Below, piece by piece: positions 17,255 through 27,427 of a stretch of 64,000 bases of DNA. The stretch comes from an uncultured Lachnospiraceae bacterium. Lineage in GTDB: Bacteria; Bacillota; Clostridia; Lachnospirales; Lachnospiraceae. The notes under the pieces are model-generated. The model was not told the DNA's origin. It ran no database searches and saw nothing but the letters and a program-made list of their open reading frames with translations. Every line of letters begins with the position of its first letter. Positions within the stretch are counted from its first letter, which is position 1. Where the stretch lies: positions 82,863 to 146,862 of the forward strand of contig CAMUXE010000005.1 in assembly GCA_947164605.1 (NCBI GenBank). The letters are read 5' to 3'. Position numbers and translations under genes: made by a program.

Positions 17255-18751
17255 CTATTTTTCAAAGTATGCATCCAGTACAGCTTTCGCAACCTGCTGA
17301 GAGCCCGGCACTCCTGTATAGCCGCCCTCTAAGACAACACAAATGCTTATTTCAGGATCTTCGTAAGGTGCAAATCCAACAAACCAAGAATGAACCAGGT
17401 CACTTGAATCATCAAATTGTGCTGTACCTGTCTTGCCGGCCACATCATATGAGGCATATGTAAAGGCATATCCTGTTCCCTGAGTGACAACAGCTCTGGC
17501 GTACTCAGCTATTTTTTCAGCCTCTTCACTTGTGCAAAGTCTAGAGTATTCTGAAGGCGAGGTTTTGCTTATAACTGAACCAGAGCGACTTTGAATCTGA
17601 GTTACAAGATAAGGTCTCATCATTACGCCCTTATTGGCAATTGCTGAAATAAGCATTAGATTATGAATAGGACTTATCATGGTATTGCCTTGGCCAATTC
17701 CTGTCTCCATAGCTTCACTGATGCTCGAATCTTCATCGAGAGTAAAGCTAGATACTCCTGCATCCATATTAATCTCTATCTTTTTATTAAAGAGGGCTGT
17801 CTGGCAGAGTTTTTTAAACTTTTCCCTGTCAAGGCCTGCCCCTAAGGTCGCATATGCTGAGTTGCAGGAATTTGCGAATGCATCCAACAAGCTTTCCTTG
17901 CCATGTACTTCATTGTTATAGCAAGGTATGGTAGTTCCCATTGGCAAACTGGCCTTTCCCTGACATATATAGCTAAATGAGTCATAATCAGGATTTTCGC
18001 GCATATACTCAAGTGTGGTTAGAATCTTAAAAGTCGAACCAGGAGAGTAAAGTCCCTGTGTTGCTCGATTAATAAGAACTGAATCCTTTGATTCATAACT
18101 AGTCCATGTATCATACATCACACTAGCCTGATTAGGATCATAATCAGGCTTTGAAACCATACAATATATCTGGCCAGTCTTAGGGTTCATTGCTATCACA
18201 GCCCCCTTATTTGTTCCAAGAGCATTATATGCAGCCTTTTGCAAACTTGGTCTTAGGCTGGTCACAACATCTCTGCCCTGAGGTTTAGAAGCACTCAAAT
18301 CATAAGAAATCTCATCCAAAAGATTGCCCGATGTGCTGATAAGGGAGTAGTCTGCAATTCTCTCAACACCTGTCTTTAGATACTTTGAACCAACGACATG
18401 GCAATAAAGGCTAGCATAAGGGTATTCTCTTACATCCGCTCCATTATCGTCGCTCACTGTCTGAGCCAAAACCTGGCCGTCTGCTGAGAGAATTCTTCCT
18501 CTTTCAACCTTAGCTTCCATCAAATCGATAAGTTTATTGTAAGGATTGTTAACAATATTACCTGCCTTAAATAAAGAAAAATTGACAATATAGACGCACA
18601 TAAAAAAAAATAAAGCTATAAACATGAATGATATGAGATTTGTCTCTCTATTCCTGCTTGCCTTGTTTTTCTTGGCGCCTATATCAAAATCTTCCATTTC
18701 ATCTTGCAGGTTTCGACTTGTGTTCAGTTTTAATTTTTTTCTTTTCAACAT
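17255..18751 (-). CDS. Class B penicillin-binding protein (PBP2/FtsI-like transpeptidase)
   Basis: A 498-residue protein. A cytoplasmic N-terminus and one TM helix (about 39-60) precede a dimerisation region (RGRILSADGQVLAQT) and a transpeptidase domain with STFK (serine ~239), SCN (~295) and KTGTAQF (~446). It crosslinks peptidoglycan and is the usual partner of the SEDS glycosyltransferase encoded just upstream. It overlaps that ftsW/rodA-like gene by 53 nt, unusually long, with AGAGG ~9 nt before the ATG inside the neighbour's 3' end. A later start at Met19 has a poorer ribosome site. Its specific role (PbpA-like, spore or division) is not resolved. Confidence 0.93.
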   Translation of the reverse strand: MLKRKKLKLNTSRNLQDEMEDFDIGAKKNKASRNRETNLISFMFIALFFFMCVYIVNFSLFKAGNIVNNPYNKLIDLMEAKVERGRILSADGQVLAQTVSDDNGADVREYPYASLYCHVVGSKYLKTGVERIADYSLISTSGNLLDEISYDLSASKPQGRDVVTSLRPSLQKAAYNALGTNKGAVIAMNPKTGQIYCMVSKPDYDPNQASVMYDTWTSYESKDSVLINRATQGLYSPGSTFKILTTLEYMRENPDYDSFSYICQGKASLPMGTTIPCYNNEVHGKESLLDAFANSCNSAYATLGAGLDREKFKKLCQTALFNKKIEINMDAGVSSFTLDEDSSISEAMETGIGQGNTMISPIHNLMLISAIANKGVMMRPYLVTQIQSRSGSVISKTSPSEYSRLCTSEEAEKIAEYARAVVTQGTGYAFTYASYDVAGKTGTAQFDDSSDLVHSWFVGFAPYEDPEISICVVLEGGYTGVPGSQQVAKAVLDAYFEK

Positions 18752-20063
18752 CGCTAACTGCCTCTTCGTGTCTCATATTGTACATTCCATTGACCAAAGC
18801 TACTATACAGATTGAGCTTAGAAGAGAACTTCCACCGTATGACACAAAAGGAAGTGTCACTCCAGTCATTGGAATCATTTTCATTGCGCCACCTATGGTC
18901 AGAAAAACTTGAAAGCCATAACTAGATCCAAGTCCCACAGCCACAAGTCTGTAGAACAAGGTCCTGCATCTTGACGCAATATTCATAATTAGAATTAAAT
19001 TATTTAGACATATCAAAATCAAAGCAAGGACAAATATTACGCCAAATTCCTCAGCTAAACAAGAAAACATAAAATCCTTATATGCAACTGGAATTGCAGT
19101 TGGCATGCCCTGATTAAGGCCCATACCAAACCAGGAACCCATTCCCACAGCAAAGAGAGATTGGCATATTTGATATCCTATACCGTCTATTCTAGACCAG
19201 GGATCCAAAAAAATCTCAACTCTCTGTCTCACATGACTAAAGATTTTATAAGCCAGGACTGAAGCCAAGCTTCCTGCCCCAAGGCTAGCAAAAACATAGG
19301 TCAACTTGTGAGTAGCGCAGAAAATCATCATTACATAGATAACAAAGAGAATAAGGGCTGTTCCTAAGTCTTTTGATACTACAAGAATCAGGACATGGGC
19401 AATTGCAAGGATTGTAACCTTTGCAACCTGCCTGAAACTTGTATCTTTATTAAACATAGATGCTATAAAAAGGCAGAATAGTATCTTTACAAATTCGCCA
19501 GGCTGAACCGAAACCGGTCCCAATTCAAGAACCAGATTTGCTCCAAATACTCTTGACGAAAAGAGAACCAGTATCAAAAGGAGCAGTCCTAAAGCAGCAT
19601 AAATCAGGCCAAAATTTCTAAAACTCTTAACCTTTTTGAAAATCCATGGAATCAAAAATGTCGCCCCTGTTCCAAGCATAGCAATAAAAAACTGTTTGAG
19701 AGCAGCATCATAGTCAATTCTTGCAATCATAATAAAGCCGACAGCCATGAGAAAGCACATATTGTGAGTCAAGAGTCTTGAGGCCTTAGGATAAAAAAGC
19801 TTGTAAAAAAGAATTGTGGCAAGAAAATAAAAGAGCTCGCTCACATAGAGAATAGCATACCTGCTATCAAGGTCATTGCAGAGCCAAAGTATAAAAAAGC
19901 CAAGGAAGTGGACCCCTATAAGCATTGTAATCTGAACCGCATGCAGATGCTTTCTTTTGGCTTCATCACTTATAACAGCTGCTCTATACGAAGCTGCAGT
20001 ATAGAAGGCAATCATAAATATAAATATATATTTTGATATCTCAAAAAATATGGATTGCATCAT
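18699..20063 (-). CDS. SEDS peptidoglycan polymerase, FtsW/RodA family
   Basis: A 454-residue polytopic membrane protein with about ten TM segments. Diagnostic SEDS motifs are SVQPGEFVKI, FLDPWSRIDGIGYQICQSL, the large-loop region GMGLNQGMPTAIPVAYKDF with AEEFG, and MTGVTLPFVSYGGSS. SEDS proteins polymerise glycan strands from lipid II. The start overlaps the U32 gene stop (ATGA), with GGAG 4 nt before. Pairing with the class B PBP is the normal bifunctional arrangement; whether it serves division, elongation or spore cortex cannot be told. Confidence 0.94.
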   Translation of the reverse strand: MMQSIFFEISKYIFIFMIAFYTAASYRAAVISDEAKRKHLHAVQITMLIGVHFLGFFILWLCNDLDSRYAILYVSELFYFLATILFYKLFYPKASRLLTHNMCFLMAVGFIMIARIDYDAALKQFFIAMLGTGATFLIPWIFKKVKSFRNFGLIYAALGLLLLILVLFSSRVFGANLVLELGPVSVQPGEFVKILFCLFIASMFNKDTSFRQVAKVTILAIAHVLILVVSKDLGTALILFVIYVMMIFCATHKLTYVFASLGAGSLASVLAYKIFSHVRQRVEIFLDPWSRIDGIGYQICQSLFAVGMGSWFGMGLNQGMPTAIPVAYKDFMFSCLAEEFGVIFVLALILICLNNLILIMNIASRCRTLFYRLVAVGLGSSYGFQVFLTIGGAMKMIPMTGVTLPFVSYGGSSLLSSICIVALVNGMYNMRHEEAVSDVEKKKIKTEHKSKPAR

Positions 20064-22513
20064 TCAACTCCTAATCTATAATGTCCCTCATATGCAGATT
20101 TTTCAGCGTAAAGCTGATCTCTTAGACAAGTATATGGAATTTTTTCCAAAAGCTCATCATTGTCCCTGATATCAACAGGCTCCTTGCCAAACATAAGTGT
20201 GTAACAGAGTGGACACTCAGAAAGTATTCTATATGAGTCCCCTCTCTTGTTGGTCATATCAAGCCTATTACAAGACTTATCACAATGGCCATATGTCTTT
20301 CTTACACACTGCTCACTGATCATAAGTGGCACATATGCATGAGCCACAATTTCACAATTCAAAGGCTTTTTATAGCTAGCAAGTTCATTAGCTGTCCACT
20401 CATATGGAAGAGTTTGAGAGACAAGCCTAAATCCAGCCTTATGGACTATATCCCTGATTTCAAGCATTGCAAGTGAGTTTGTTGAGTATAGACCAGTGTC
20501 AGTTATAATTTCTTTATAAGAAAACTTATTCTTGCTTAAAAGCCCTATCTGTTCAAGATTTCTGACAAGCAAAGTCTCAAATCCAAGCTGGCTACCAGTC
20601 TCAAGCAGCTTTAATAAAAAGCTCTCATCCTTTGTCCTTGACACATAAGGTAGAGCAAGGACTGGAACTAGGCCTTTTTTCTTAAAGTCTTCAATGATCT
20701 CTAGCATATTAGACTTATTGTTATAGAAATCATAAGACTCAAAATTTGTCTTTAGGGCCTTGCCCTTATTTTCAGCGAGCAGGAACTTATAATCCAGATA
20801 GATTCTATCATATAGTTCAGCCTTACCCTCTTTTATGAATGACTCAAGCTCAGAAGCCTGGTCTATAAAGGCTGACTTTAAAGCCTTACTCATATCTGCC
20901 TCATCAGGTCTAAGCTCAGCTTTTTCTATAAGCTCAGCAGGGCTCAGAGCTTGGCCTAAAATTTCTCTTCTTCCTAGGTCTATCACAGCATCTGCAGTCT
21001 TCTCAATAACCTGTCTTCTCAATTCATTGAGAGCTGATGCTGGAATAAAGGCATTAGTGTCCAAGTCAAACTCAATATGAGCTATCTCAAAGTCTGTATC
21101 ACTTGTTTTAGACAACTTCTCCCTGAGCTTTTCTTTGTCAAGAAGGCTGGACTTTGCCTCTTCAATTATATTAGCTTCAAGGCTGGCCAACTTTTGGCCA
21201 TAATTTCCATCAATAAAATCATAGGAGGCAAGCTCCATATTAAGTCCAATCTTCGCTTTTAAAGTAAAGGCAATCTTTCTTCTATGCTCTTTATTAGTCT
21301 TAAGGTAAGTCTCTTCTACATGGTCCACAAATTCAGTATTCTTGATACGAGAAAGAATAGCACCTGGCTTTAACCAATATTTTTTTGGAAGATTTACGCC
21401 AAAGCTCTCTCCTTTTTTATAGGCCTTAGCACTTGTGAAAGAGTGCTCTTTATCTATCTCAAATACATCATGAGCATGAATTTCAGTCAGGGTCTTAAAT
21501 GTGACATAGCCATCCTTGTTGGAATCAATCCTGATTGCTGGTGTTCCCTGGTTGTCAGGTCTTTGAGTGCTCATCATCTGAGGGCCCTTATCAAAGATAT
21601 AATAGCCCTTTGTGAAACCTCCCCTGTTGAAAAGGTCAGAAAGAATTATTTTATCACTCTCAGCCACCCTATAGTCCGCCTTATCCTGACTAAGAGCCTT
21701 ATCTAAGTACTTTCTGTAAATTTCAGTCAAACCTGCGCCATAGGCTACGCCCTTCATACGGCCTTCTATCTTTAAGGAGTTAACTCCTGCTTCAATAATT
21801 TGAGGCAGAATTTCAATTGTGCTCATATCCTTAGGACTCAGAGCATAAGGGCCATTGGCCTCCCTGCCATTTCCTTTTGCTCTTAATTCAGAATTATAAA
21901 ATTCATGATTATAGGCCAGTCTACAAGCCTGGGCGCATCTACCTCTGTTTCCACTCCTCTGTCCAATCATGCTGGAGAGTAAACATTGGCCCGAATAACA
22001 ATAGCAGAGCGCTCCATGAACAAAGCACTCTGTATCAACATCAACGCTATCATTAATTTTTTTGATTTCAGCTAGTGACATCTCCCTTGCAAGAACGACT
22101 CTCTCTGCTCCCATATCCTTAAAGAGCTGAGCAGCATGGGCCCCTGTGACATAGGCCTGAGTGCTGGCATGGAGACCAAGCCCCTTAAAATTCTCTCTTA
22201 TAAAGCGAAAAGCACCTAAATCCTGCACAAGGCAGGCATCAAGTCCCTCTTTATAAGGAGCCTCAAGATAAGAATAAAGAGAATCAAGCTCTCTCTCCTT
22301 GACAAGAGTATTGACCGTCAAATATACCTTTGCCCCCCTGGTGTGGGCATAGTCAATAGCTTCAAGCAATTCTTCATTGTTAAAATTTCCAGCATAGGCT
22401 CTGGCTCCAAACTGGTTGCCACCCAAATATACTGCATCAGCCCCAGCATTGATGACAGCTTTTAAAACCTCTAAGTTGCCTGCTGGTGCTAAAAGTTCAA
22501 CAAAATTACTCAT
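20060..22513 (-). CDS. U32 family protein, RlhA-like (large form)
   Basis: An 817-residue U32 protein of the long type with an extra central domain (DUF3656-like). The N-terminal barrel carries ELLAPAGNLEVLKAVINAGA, ECFVHGALCYCYSGQC and GNRGRCAQACR; more cysteines near the C-terminus (CDKSCNRL, CPLC) complete an Fe-S-type set. Related enzymes hydroxylate RNA: E. coli RlhA modifies 23S C2501 and TrhP modifies tRNA U34. Long architecture favours RlhA, but substrate is inference, and old annotation as a protease or collagenase is doubtful. It overlaps zapA by 8 nt and ftsW by 4. Confidence 0.88.
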   Translation of the reverse strand: MSNFVELLAPAGNLEVLKAVINAGADAVYLGGNQFGARAYAGNFNNEELLEAIDYAHTRGAKVYLTVNTLVKERELDSLYSYLEAPYKEGLDACLVQDLGAFRFIRENFKGLGLHASTQAYVTGAHAAQLFKDMGAERVVLAREMSLAEIKKINDSVDVDTECFVHGALCYCYSGQCLLSSMIGQRSGNRGRCAQACRLAYNHEFYNSELRAKGNGREANGPYALSPKDMSTIEILPQIIEAGVNSLKIEGRMKGVAYGAGLTEIYRKYLDKALSQDKADYRVAESDKIILSDLFNRGGFTKGYYIFDKGPQMMSTQRPDNQGTPAIRIDSNKDGYVTFKTLTEIHAHDVFEIDKEHSFTSAKAYKKGESFGVNLPKKYWLKPGAILSRIKNTEFVDHVEETYLKTNKEHRRKIAFTLKAKIGLNMELASYDFIDGNYGQKLASLEANIIEEAKSSLLDKEKLREKLSKTSDTDFEIAHIEFDLDTNAFIPASALNELRRQVIEKTADAVIDLGRREILGQALSPAELIEKAELRPDEADMSKALKSAFIDQASELESFIKEGKAELYDRIYLDYKFLLAENKGKALKTNFESYDFYNNKSNMLEIIEDFKKKGLVPVLALPYVSRTKDESFLLKLLETGSQLGFETLLVRNLEQIGLLSKNKFSYKEIITDTGLYSTNSLAMLEIRDIVHKAGFRLVSQTLPYEWTANELASYKKPLNCEIVAHAYVPLMISEQCVRKTYGHCDKSCNRLDMTNKRGDSYRILSECPLCYTLMFGKEPVDIRDNDELLEKIPYTCLRDQLYAEKSAYEGHYRLGVE

Positions 22514-22901
22514 TATTATTTTCCATTCTGATCAAAGATTTTTTCAATCTGTTAATCTCTTTCTTTAGATCATCGATTTCCTTATCATCAGCATCTTTCT
22601 TAATCTTAGCTGCTATGATATCATGCTTCAAATCATAGATTTCACTATCTTTTGCGCTTATTTGATCTAAGAGACTGTCAGAGAGATCCTTTGACTTAAA
22701 ATAATCATCAGCAATATTCATCATAACTGCAATATCTCTGAATTCGTTGCTAGATCTCTTATAGAGGCCACTTCTGGCAGCTTCCTTGATTCTTGAATCA
22801 ACATAATCTGCTACCTTCTTGATATAATCAGCACTTTCGAGACCATCAACCTTTATATCCATATTTCCAATCTTTACGCTAGTTGTATTATTTGATTCCA
22901 T
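22506..22901 (-). CDS. zapA: Cell division protein ZapA
   Basis: A 131-residue protein. The N-terminal ZapA head (VKIGNMDIKVDGLESADYIKK then ADYVDSRIKEA) is followed by a coiled coil from about residue 75 to the end (heptads of K/E/L, DDLKKEINRLKKSL). ZapA bundles FtsZ filaments at the Z ring. It lies 2 nt after ruvB and overlaps the U32 gene by 8 nt. The coil is typical for Firmicutes versions. Confidence 0.88.
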   Translation of the reverse strand: MESNNTTSVKIGNMDIKVDGLESADYIKKVADYVDSRIKEAARSGLYKRSSNEFRDIAVMMNIADDYFKSKDLSDSLLDQISAKDSEIYDLKHDIIAAKIKKDADDKEIDDLKKEINRLKKSLIRMENNNE

Positions 22902-22903
22902 TC

Positions 22904-23908
22904 TTACTCCCCTTTCCTATATACAAGCCCTAGATTTTCATAAGCAAACTTAGTGGCAACTCTGCCTCTCGGCGTCCTGTTTATAAAACCATTTTGAATG
23001 AGATAAGGCTCGTATACATCCTCAAGGGTGCCTGAATCCTCACCAATTGATGCTGCAAGAGTTTCAATTCCCACAGGTCCTCCGTCAAATTTTTCAATAA
23101 TAGTTTTAAGTATAAGTCTATCATTCCTGTCTAGACCATATTTATCCACATCAAGAAGATTGAGAGCATAATCGGCAACCTCAGCGCTGATTCTGCCATC
23201 ATACTTAACCTGAGCAAAATCCCTAACTCTCTTGAGCAAACGATTTGCAAGTCTTGGAGTTCCTCTTGAACGTCTTGCAAGCTCCAAGGCTCCCTTTTCG
23301 TCAATATCCACTCCAAGCACAGCAGCTGAGCGAATTACAATTGACTTTAATTCATCAACACTGTAATACTCAAGGTGGGAAATTACGCCAAATCTATCCC
23401 TAAGTGGAGCTGACAAAAGTCCGGCTCTGGTAGTAGCACCGACCAGGGTGAATTTTGGAAGTTCCAATCTGATAGACCTTGCTGAAGCCCCCTTGCCAAT
23501 CATGATATCAATCCTAAAATCCTCCATGGCAGGATAGAGCACTTCTTCAACCTGACGATTAAGTCTGTGTATCTCATCGACGAAAAGCACATCCCCCTCA
23601 CTCAGATTATTGAGAATAGAAGCCATATCACCCGGTCTCTCTATTGCTGGGCCTGATGTAATTTTTAAATTGCCCCCCATCTCGTTGGCCACAATGCCTG
23701 CAAGCGTTGTTTTTCCCAAACCAGGAGGACCATATAAAAGAACATGATCAAGAACATCGCTTCTGCTTTTTGCAGCTTCAATATATACTTTTAAATTCCT
23801 CTTAACCTTGGTCTGTCCTATATAATCCTCAAGGGCAAGAGGTCTTAGCGAATTATCCGCTATTTCATCTTCTTCTCTTATCTCAGTAGATATGATTCTT
23901 CTATCCAT
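22904..23908 (-). CDS. ruvB: Holliday junction helicase subunit RuvB
   Basis: A 334-residue AAA+ motor, normal length. Walker A is [12 protein letters not shown], Walker [11 protein letters not shown], sensor 1 [18 protein letters not shown], and the C-terminal winged helix includes [18 protein letters not shown] and RTPRGRVAT. It drives branch migration with RuvA. It follows ruvA by 13 nt. ruvC is not in the window. Confidence 0.98.
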   Translation of the reverse strand: MDRRIISTEIREEDEIADNSLRPLALEDYIGQTKVKRNLKVYIEAAKSRSDVLDHVLLYGPPGLGKTTLAGIVANEMGGNLKITSGPAIERPGDMASILNNLSEGDVLFVDEIHRLNRQVEEVLYPAMEDFRIDIMIGKGASARSIRLELPKFTLVGATTRAGLLSAPLRDRFGVISHLEYYSVDELKSIVIRSAAVLGVDIDEKGALELARRSRGTPRLANRLLKRVRDFAQVKYDGRISAEVADYALNLLDVDKYGLDRNDRLILKTIIEKFDGGPVGIETLAASIGEDSGTLEDVYEPYLIQNGFINRTPRGRVATKFAYENLGLVYRKGE

Positions 23909-23921
23909 AAACTCTTTCTCA

Positions 23922-24533
23922 CTATAATTTCTTTAAAGCATGTTTAATGATGGTTGACGAATCTGCATTTTCATCCAGACTCAGGTTCATAACTACCTTT
24001 ACCACCTCAGACTTTGAATAGCCGAGTGCCACAAGGGCTTCAACAGCATCATTTCTCTCATTAAGACTATCGACATCAGAATTAGAATCAGCATCGCCGT
24101 CAAGTATAGACTCAACTGTATCTGTAAAGCTAATCTTATTCTTAAGCTCAAGTATAATCTTTTCGGCAGTTCCCTTACCTATACCAGGTGCCTTGGCTAT
24201 GGCCTTGGCATCATTGGCGGCAATGGCAAGTTTGATATCATTTGGTCCTAAACTTGACAAAAGGGAGATACCAGCTTTAGGTCCCACTCCAGAGACCTTG
24301 GTCAGCATCTTATATAAGTCCAACTCCTGCTTGTCTATAAAGCCATAGTACTCTGTACTCCCGTCTTTAGCGTTAACATGGGTTGAAATATAAACCTTTA
24401 TCTCATCGCCTAATTCGACCTTAGAATTGATAACCGAACTTGTAGCCAATATCTCATAGCCTATACCGCCTGCTTCTACAACAAGACTGGTCATATCCTT
24501 CTCAGTCAAAAGACCCCTAATATACTTAATCAT
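23922..24533 (-). CDS. ruvA: Holliday junction DNA helicase subunit RuvA
   Basis: A 203-residue protein. The N-terminal OB domain ([20 protein letters not shown]) is followed by tandem helix-hairpin-helix motifs ([35 protein letters not shown]) and the C-terminal domain III ([17 protein letters not shown]). It binds four-way junctions and recruits RuvB. Its first 8 nt overlap the end of the DUF815 ATPase gene, so it is translated from the same mRNA. Confidence 0.97.
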   Translation of the reverse strand: MIKYIRGLLTEKDMTSLVVEAGGIGYEILATSSVINSKVELGDEIKVYISTHVNAKDGSTEYYGFIDKQELDLYKMLTKVSGVGPKAGISLLSSLGPNDIKLAIAANDAKAIAKAPGIGKGTAEKIILELKNKISFTDTVESILDGDADSNSDVDSLNERNDAVEALVALGYSKSEVVKVVMNLSLDENADSSTIIKHALKKL

Positions 24534-25839
24534 CCTCTTCCTCGCTCAAAAGGTGATTGATAAACTGCTGAGCAGTTCTGCCCGATACTCCGCCATGGTT
24601 CAATTCCCACTTGTTAGCTTCAAGTTTGAGCTTATCCTCACTTATATTGATATTGCTTCTCTTAGCCAACTCACTAACTATCTCAAAATAACCCTTCTGA
24701 TTTGGTTTGCTGTAGCAAATCTGGCAGCCAAATCTGTTAACAAGGCTCATCTTCTCCTCGATTGTATCAGATCTATGAAGCTCAGCACTTGTCTCCATAT
24801 CACTTCTGTCATTCCAAGTCTCCTTGATAAGGTGACGTCTGTTAGATGTAGCATAAATCAAGATATTCTCAGGCTTTGTCTCAACACCGCCCTCGATGAC
24901 AGCCTTGAGGAATTTATACTCAATCTCAAACTCTTCAAAAGAGAGATCATCCATATAGATGATGAACTTGTAATTTCTATTCTTAATCTGAGCTATTACA
25001 GTAGAGAGGTCCTTAAACTGGTGCTTGTAAATCTCAATCATTCTAAGTCCCTGGTCATAATACTGGTTTACAATAGCCTTGATGCTTGTTGACTTTCCAG
25101 TACCGCTATCTCCGTAGAGGAGGGCATTGTTAGCCTTCTTGCCAAGTACAAATGCCTCTGTGTTCTTAACAAGCTTCTCCTTCTGAATCTCATAGCCAAC
25201 CAAGTCGTCGAGCATAACCTTGTCCATATTATTGATTGGAATAAACTTAACTGAGCCATCAGGCTTAGGAGCAATACGGAAGGCCTTGTTAAGTCCAAAC
25301 ATGCCAACACCGTACTGCTTATAAAAATCAGAAACAGCATCAAAAAAGTCGTCATCAGTCTGAGCAGCAGCTAACTTTTGGCTGAGATTTCTAACCTTTT
25401 CGCTGACATTCTTGTTGTACATAAGCTCCTTTTTCACTATTGACTTATAGTCTGTCACTAAAGTGAAGCAATTGATGCCAAGTTCAGACTCAATCTTTGA
25501 AAAGTCATAATGAAAGAGCTTTCTAAATATAGAAAAATCGTTCTTTACAATTGTATTTACAGTTCCTTCACTTGCACCAACCTTCTCACATGTCAATGAA
25601 AATGGATTTTCCTGAGTGATAAGAATAAAAGTGAGGTAATTCTGCCATAAATTCTCGTCAAATGCATAATCAGTAGCAACCACTAGAAGTCTCTTAATCT
25701 CCGTATAAATCTCCCTTGTGATTGTTGCATTGTCAGATTCTTTTAAGTCATACCTTCTGAAAATATCAGACATTCTCATCAATATAGAGTTCTGATCCAT
25801 ATCTTGATACATTATAAGCTGTGCAATATCTTTATACAT
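24526..25839 (-). CDS. DUF815 AAA+ family ATPase
   Basis: A 437-residue protein. A helical N-terminal ~200 residues is followed by a DUF815 AAA+ domain: [19 protein letters not shown], Walker [15 protein letters not shown], Walker [14 protein letters not shown], sensor 1 ATSNRRHLI, and [16 protein letters not shown] at the end. Function of the family is unknown; it heads an operon with ruvAB, hinting at DNA-related work. The start is odd: the AGGAGG lies ~32 nt before the ATG, though a small CAATT/AATTG hairpin between them would shorten the gap. Confidence 0.88.
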   Translation of the reverse strand: MYKDIAQLIMYQDMDQNSILMRMSDIFRRYDLKESDNATITREIYTEIKRLLVVATDYAFDENLWQNYLTFILITQENPFSLTCEKVGASEGTVNTIVKNDFSIFRKLFHYDFSKIESELGINCFTLVTDYKSIVKKELMYNKNVSEKVRNLSQKLAAAQTDDDFFDAVSDFYKQYGVGMFGLNKAFRIAPKPDGSVKFIPINNMDKVMLDDLVGYEIQKEKLVKNTEAFVLGKKANNALLYGDSGTGKSTSIKAIVNQYYDQGLRMIEIYKHQFKDLSTVIAQIKNRNYKFIIYMDDLSFEEFEIEYKFLKAVIEGGVETKPENILIYATSNRRHLIKETWNDRSDMETSAELHRSDTIEEKMSLVNRFGCQICYSKPNQKGYFEIVSELAKRSNINISEDKLKLEANKWELNHGGVSGRTAQQFINHLLSEEEDD

Positions 25840-25886
25840 AATTTCTATACAAGCAATTTAATAATTGCCTTCCTCCTTTTCTCGCC

Positions 25887-25915
25887 ATTATAAACCATTT
25901 TACATAGGCAGTCAA
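25887..25915 (-). promoter_or_regulatory. Promoter of the DUF815-ruvAB-zapA run
   Basis: On the minus strand TTGACT (25915-25910), a 17-nt spacer and perfect TATAAT (25892-25887). The transcript would start near 25880 with a ~40-nt leader that contains the distant AGGAGG. Confidence 0.8.
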
Positions 25916-25966
25916 AACATAAGTTCGTTTTTTAGGCTATGTTTAACTAAAAAAGCATCAATTAGC

Positions 25967-25994
25967 TTGACACCTTCACTTGAAATGCTATAAT
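25967..25994 (+). promoter_or_regulatory. Consensus promoter of the family 2 glycosyltransferase
   Basis: Perfect TTGACA (25967-25972) and perfect TATAAT (25989-25994) separated by 16 nt. It diverges from the DUF815 promoter ~50 bp away. Confidence 0.85.
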
Positions 25995-26065
25995 CATTCA
26001 AGGACTTTTTTGAGTCCGCTTTATTTTTGTTCACAATAAAATATAAGATAAATGGAGACAAAAAG

Positions 26066-27367
26066 ATGAATACGGTTGTAGCTATTAACACCGCGGTTTT
26101 TATTCTGTTGACTGTTCTGTACTTCTATCAATTCATATATGTCATCGTTGCCCTTGTTTGGGACAGGAAGCATGAAGCTATTCCTGATGACAAGAAGTAT
26201 CAGCAGCATAGATTTGCCTTTATTATTGCAGCTCGTAATGAGAGCTCAGTTATCGGCAATCTTGTAAAGAGTATTAAAGCGCAGAATTACCCTGCTGAAT
26301 TGGTCGATGTTATAGTTGTTGCTGATAACTGCACTGACAACACTGCAGAAATCGCAAGAACTAACGGTGCCATTGTCTATGAAAGATTTAATCAGGAACT
26401 TGTCGGAAAGGGCTATGCTCTTGACTATGTTTTCAATAAGATTAAAGAAGACGAAGGTTCTTACAGGGCATATGACGGTTATTTCATATTTGACGCAGAT
26501 AATGTCTTAGATAGAAATTATGTGCTCGAGATGAACAAAACATTTTCCGAAGGTTACCCAATACTTACAAGCTACCGTAACTCAAAGAACTACGGTACAA
26601 ACTGGATTACATCAGGTTACTCGCTCTGGTTTTGTAGAGAGGCTAAGTACTTGAATAATCCAAGAATGCTCCTCAATACATCATGCGCTGTATCAGGTAC
26701 AGGCTTCCTTATTAATTCTAAGATTATCGAGAAATATAAGGGTTGGAAATGTAACCTCTTGACAGAGGATATACAGTTTTCAGTTGTAAATGTACTTGAA
26801 GGCGAAAAAATCGGATACTGTGGCAAGGCAATGTTCTACGATGAGCAGCCAGAGACCTTCAAGCAGTCATGGAACCAGAGACTTAGATGGTCTAAGGGTT
26901 TCTACCAGGTAATGTACCACTATGGATTTAAACTTATAGCCAGAGGTTTAAAGAACAGAAAGCTCTTCTCTTCTTGCTATGATATGTTTATGACTATTGC
27001 ACCTGCTACACTGCTTTCAATCGCTTGTGTAGTCCTCAATATATTTATATTGGCCCTTGCAATATCTGATCCAGTTGCTCTTTCTATGATTTTACCAATC
27101 ACCTTGCACTCAGTTATTTTTACTGCAGTGTCCTTCTATGTACTGATGTTTGGTATGGGTGTCTTAACACTGATTACAGAGTGGAATAAAATCATTGCTA
27201 GCTCTTCTAGCAAGATTGCTTCGGCATTTACCTTCCCTCTATTTATGATTACCTATATTCCTATCTCACTTGTTGCCTTAGTTAAAAAGGTTGAGTGGAA
27301 GCCAATCAAGCACTCAGTTACAATGTCTATGGAAGAGATTGAATCTAACAAAACAAACAATAATTAA
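26066..27367 (+). CDS. Membrane family 2 glycosyltransferase
   Basis: A 433-residue processive-type GT2 protein. An N-terminal TM helix (about 5-30) is followed by the GT-A domain with VVADNCTDNT, DADN, TEDIQ and QRLRW, the D-D-D-QxxRW set shared with cellulose, hyaluronan and PNAG synthases; three or so C-terminal TM helices follow. It should transfer a sugar from a nucleotide donor across or at the membrane, possibly making a polymer; the product is unknown. ATG 26066 has GGAG 8 nt upstream. It is a plus-strand singleton with its own consensus promoter and terminator. Confidence 0.88.
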   Translation: MNTVVAINTAVFILLTVLYFYQFIYVIVALVWDRKHEAIPDDKKYQQHRFAFIIAARNESSVIGNLVKSIKAQNYPAELVDVIVVADNCTDNTAEIARTNGAIVYERFNQELVGKGYALDYVFNKIKEDEGSYRAYDGYFIFDADNVLDRNYVLEMNKTFSEGYPILTSYRNSKNYGTNWITSGYSLWFCREAKYLNNPRMLLNTSCAVSGTGFLINSKIIEKYKGWKCNLLTEDIQFSVVNVLEGEKIGYCGKAMFYDEQPETFKQSWNQRLRWSKGFYQVMYHYGFKLIARGLKNRKLFSSCYDMFMTIAPATLLSIACVVLNIFILALAISDPVALSMILPITLHSVIFTAVSFYVLMFGMGVLTLITEWNKIIASSSSKIASAFTFPLFMITYIPISLVALVKKVEWKPIKHSVTMSMEEIESNKTNNN

Positions 27368-27370
27368 AAT

Positions 27371-27409
27371 AAAACAGACCAAAGCCATAAAGCGCTTTGG
27401 TCTGTTTTT
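27371..27409. terminator. Bidirectional intrinsic terminator
   Basis: The stem AAACAGACCAAAGC with its complement ends in TTTTTCTTTT on the plus strand; the minus strand also ends in a T-rich run. It lies between the convergent GT2 and Gx-transporter genes and probably serves both. Confidence 0.88.
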
Positions 27410-27427
27410 CTTTTATTATCTATTAAT

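Noticed and set aside
20060..22513. U32 gene as a collagenase/virulence protease
   Set aside because: The long architecture and cysteine sets match the RNA-hydroxylase-type U32 proteins rather than a secreted protease, and no signal peptide is present.
24553..25092. 179-codon plus-strand ORF opposite the DUF815 gene
   Set aside because: Fully antisense to a conserved ATPase, no ribosome site, composition typical of antisense reading.
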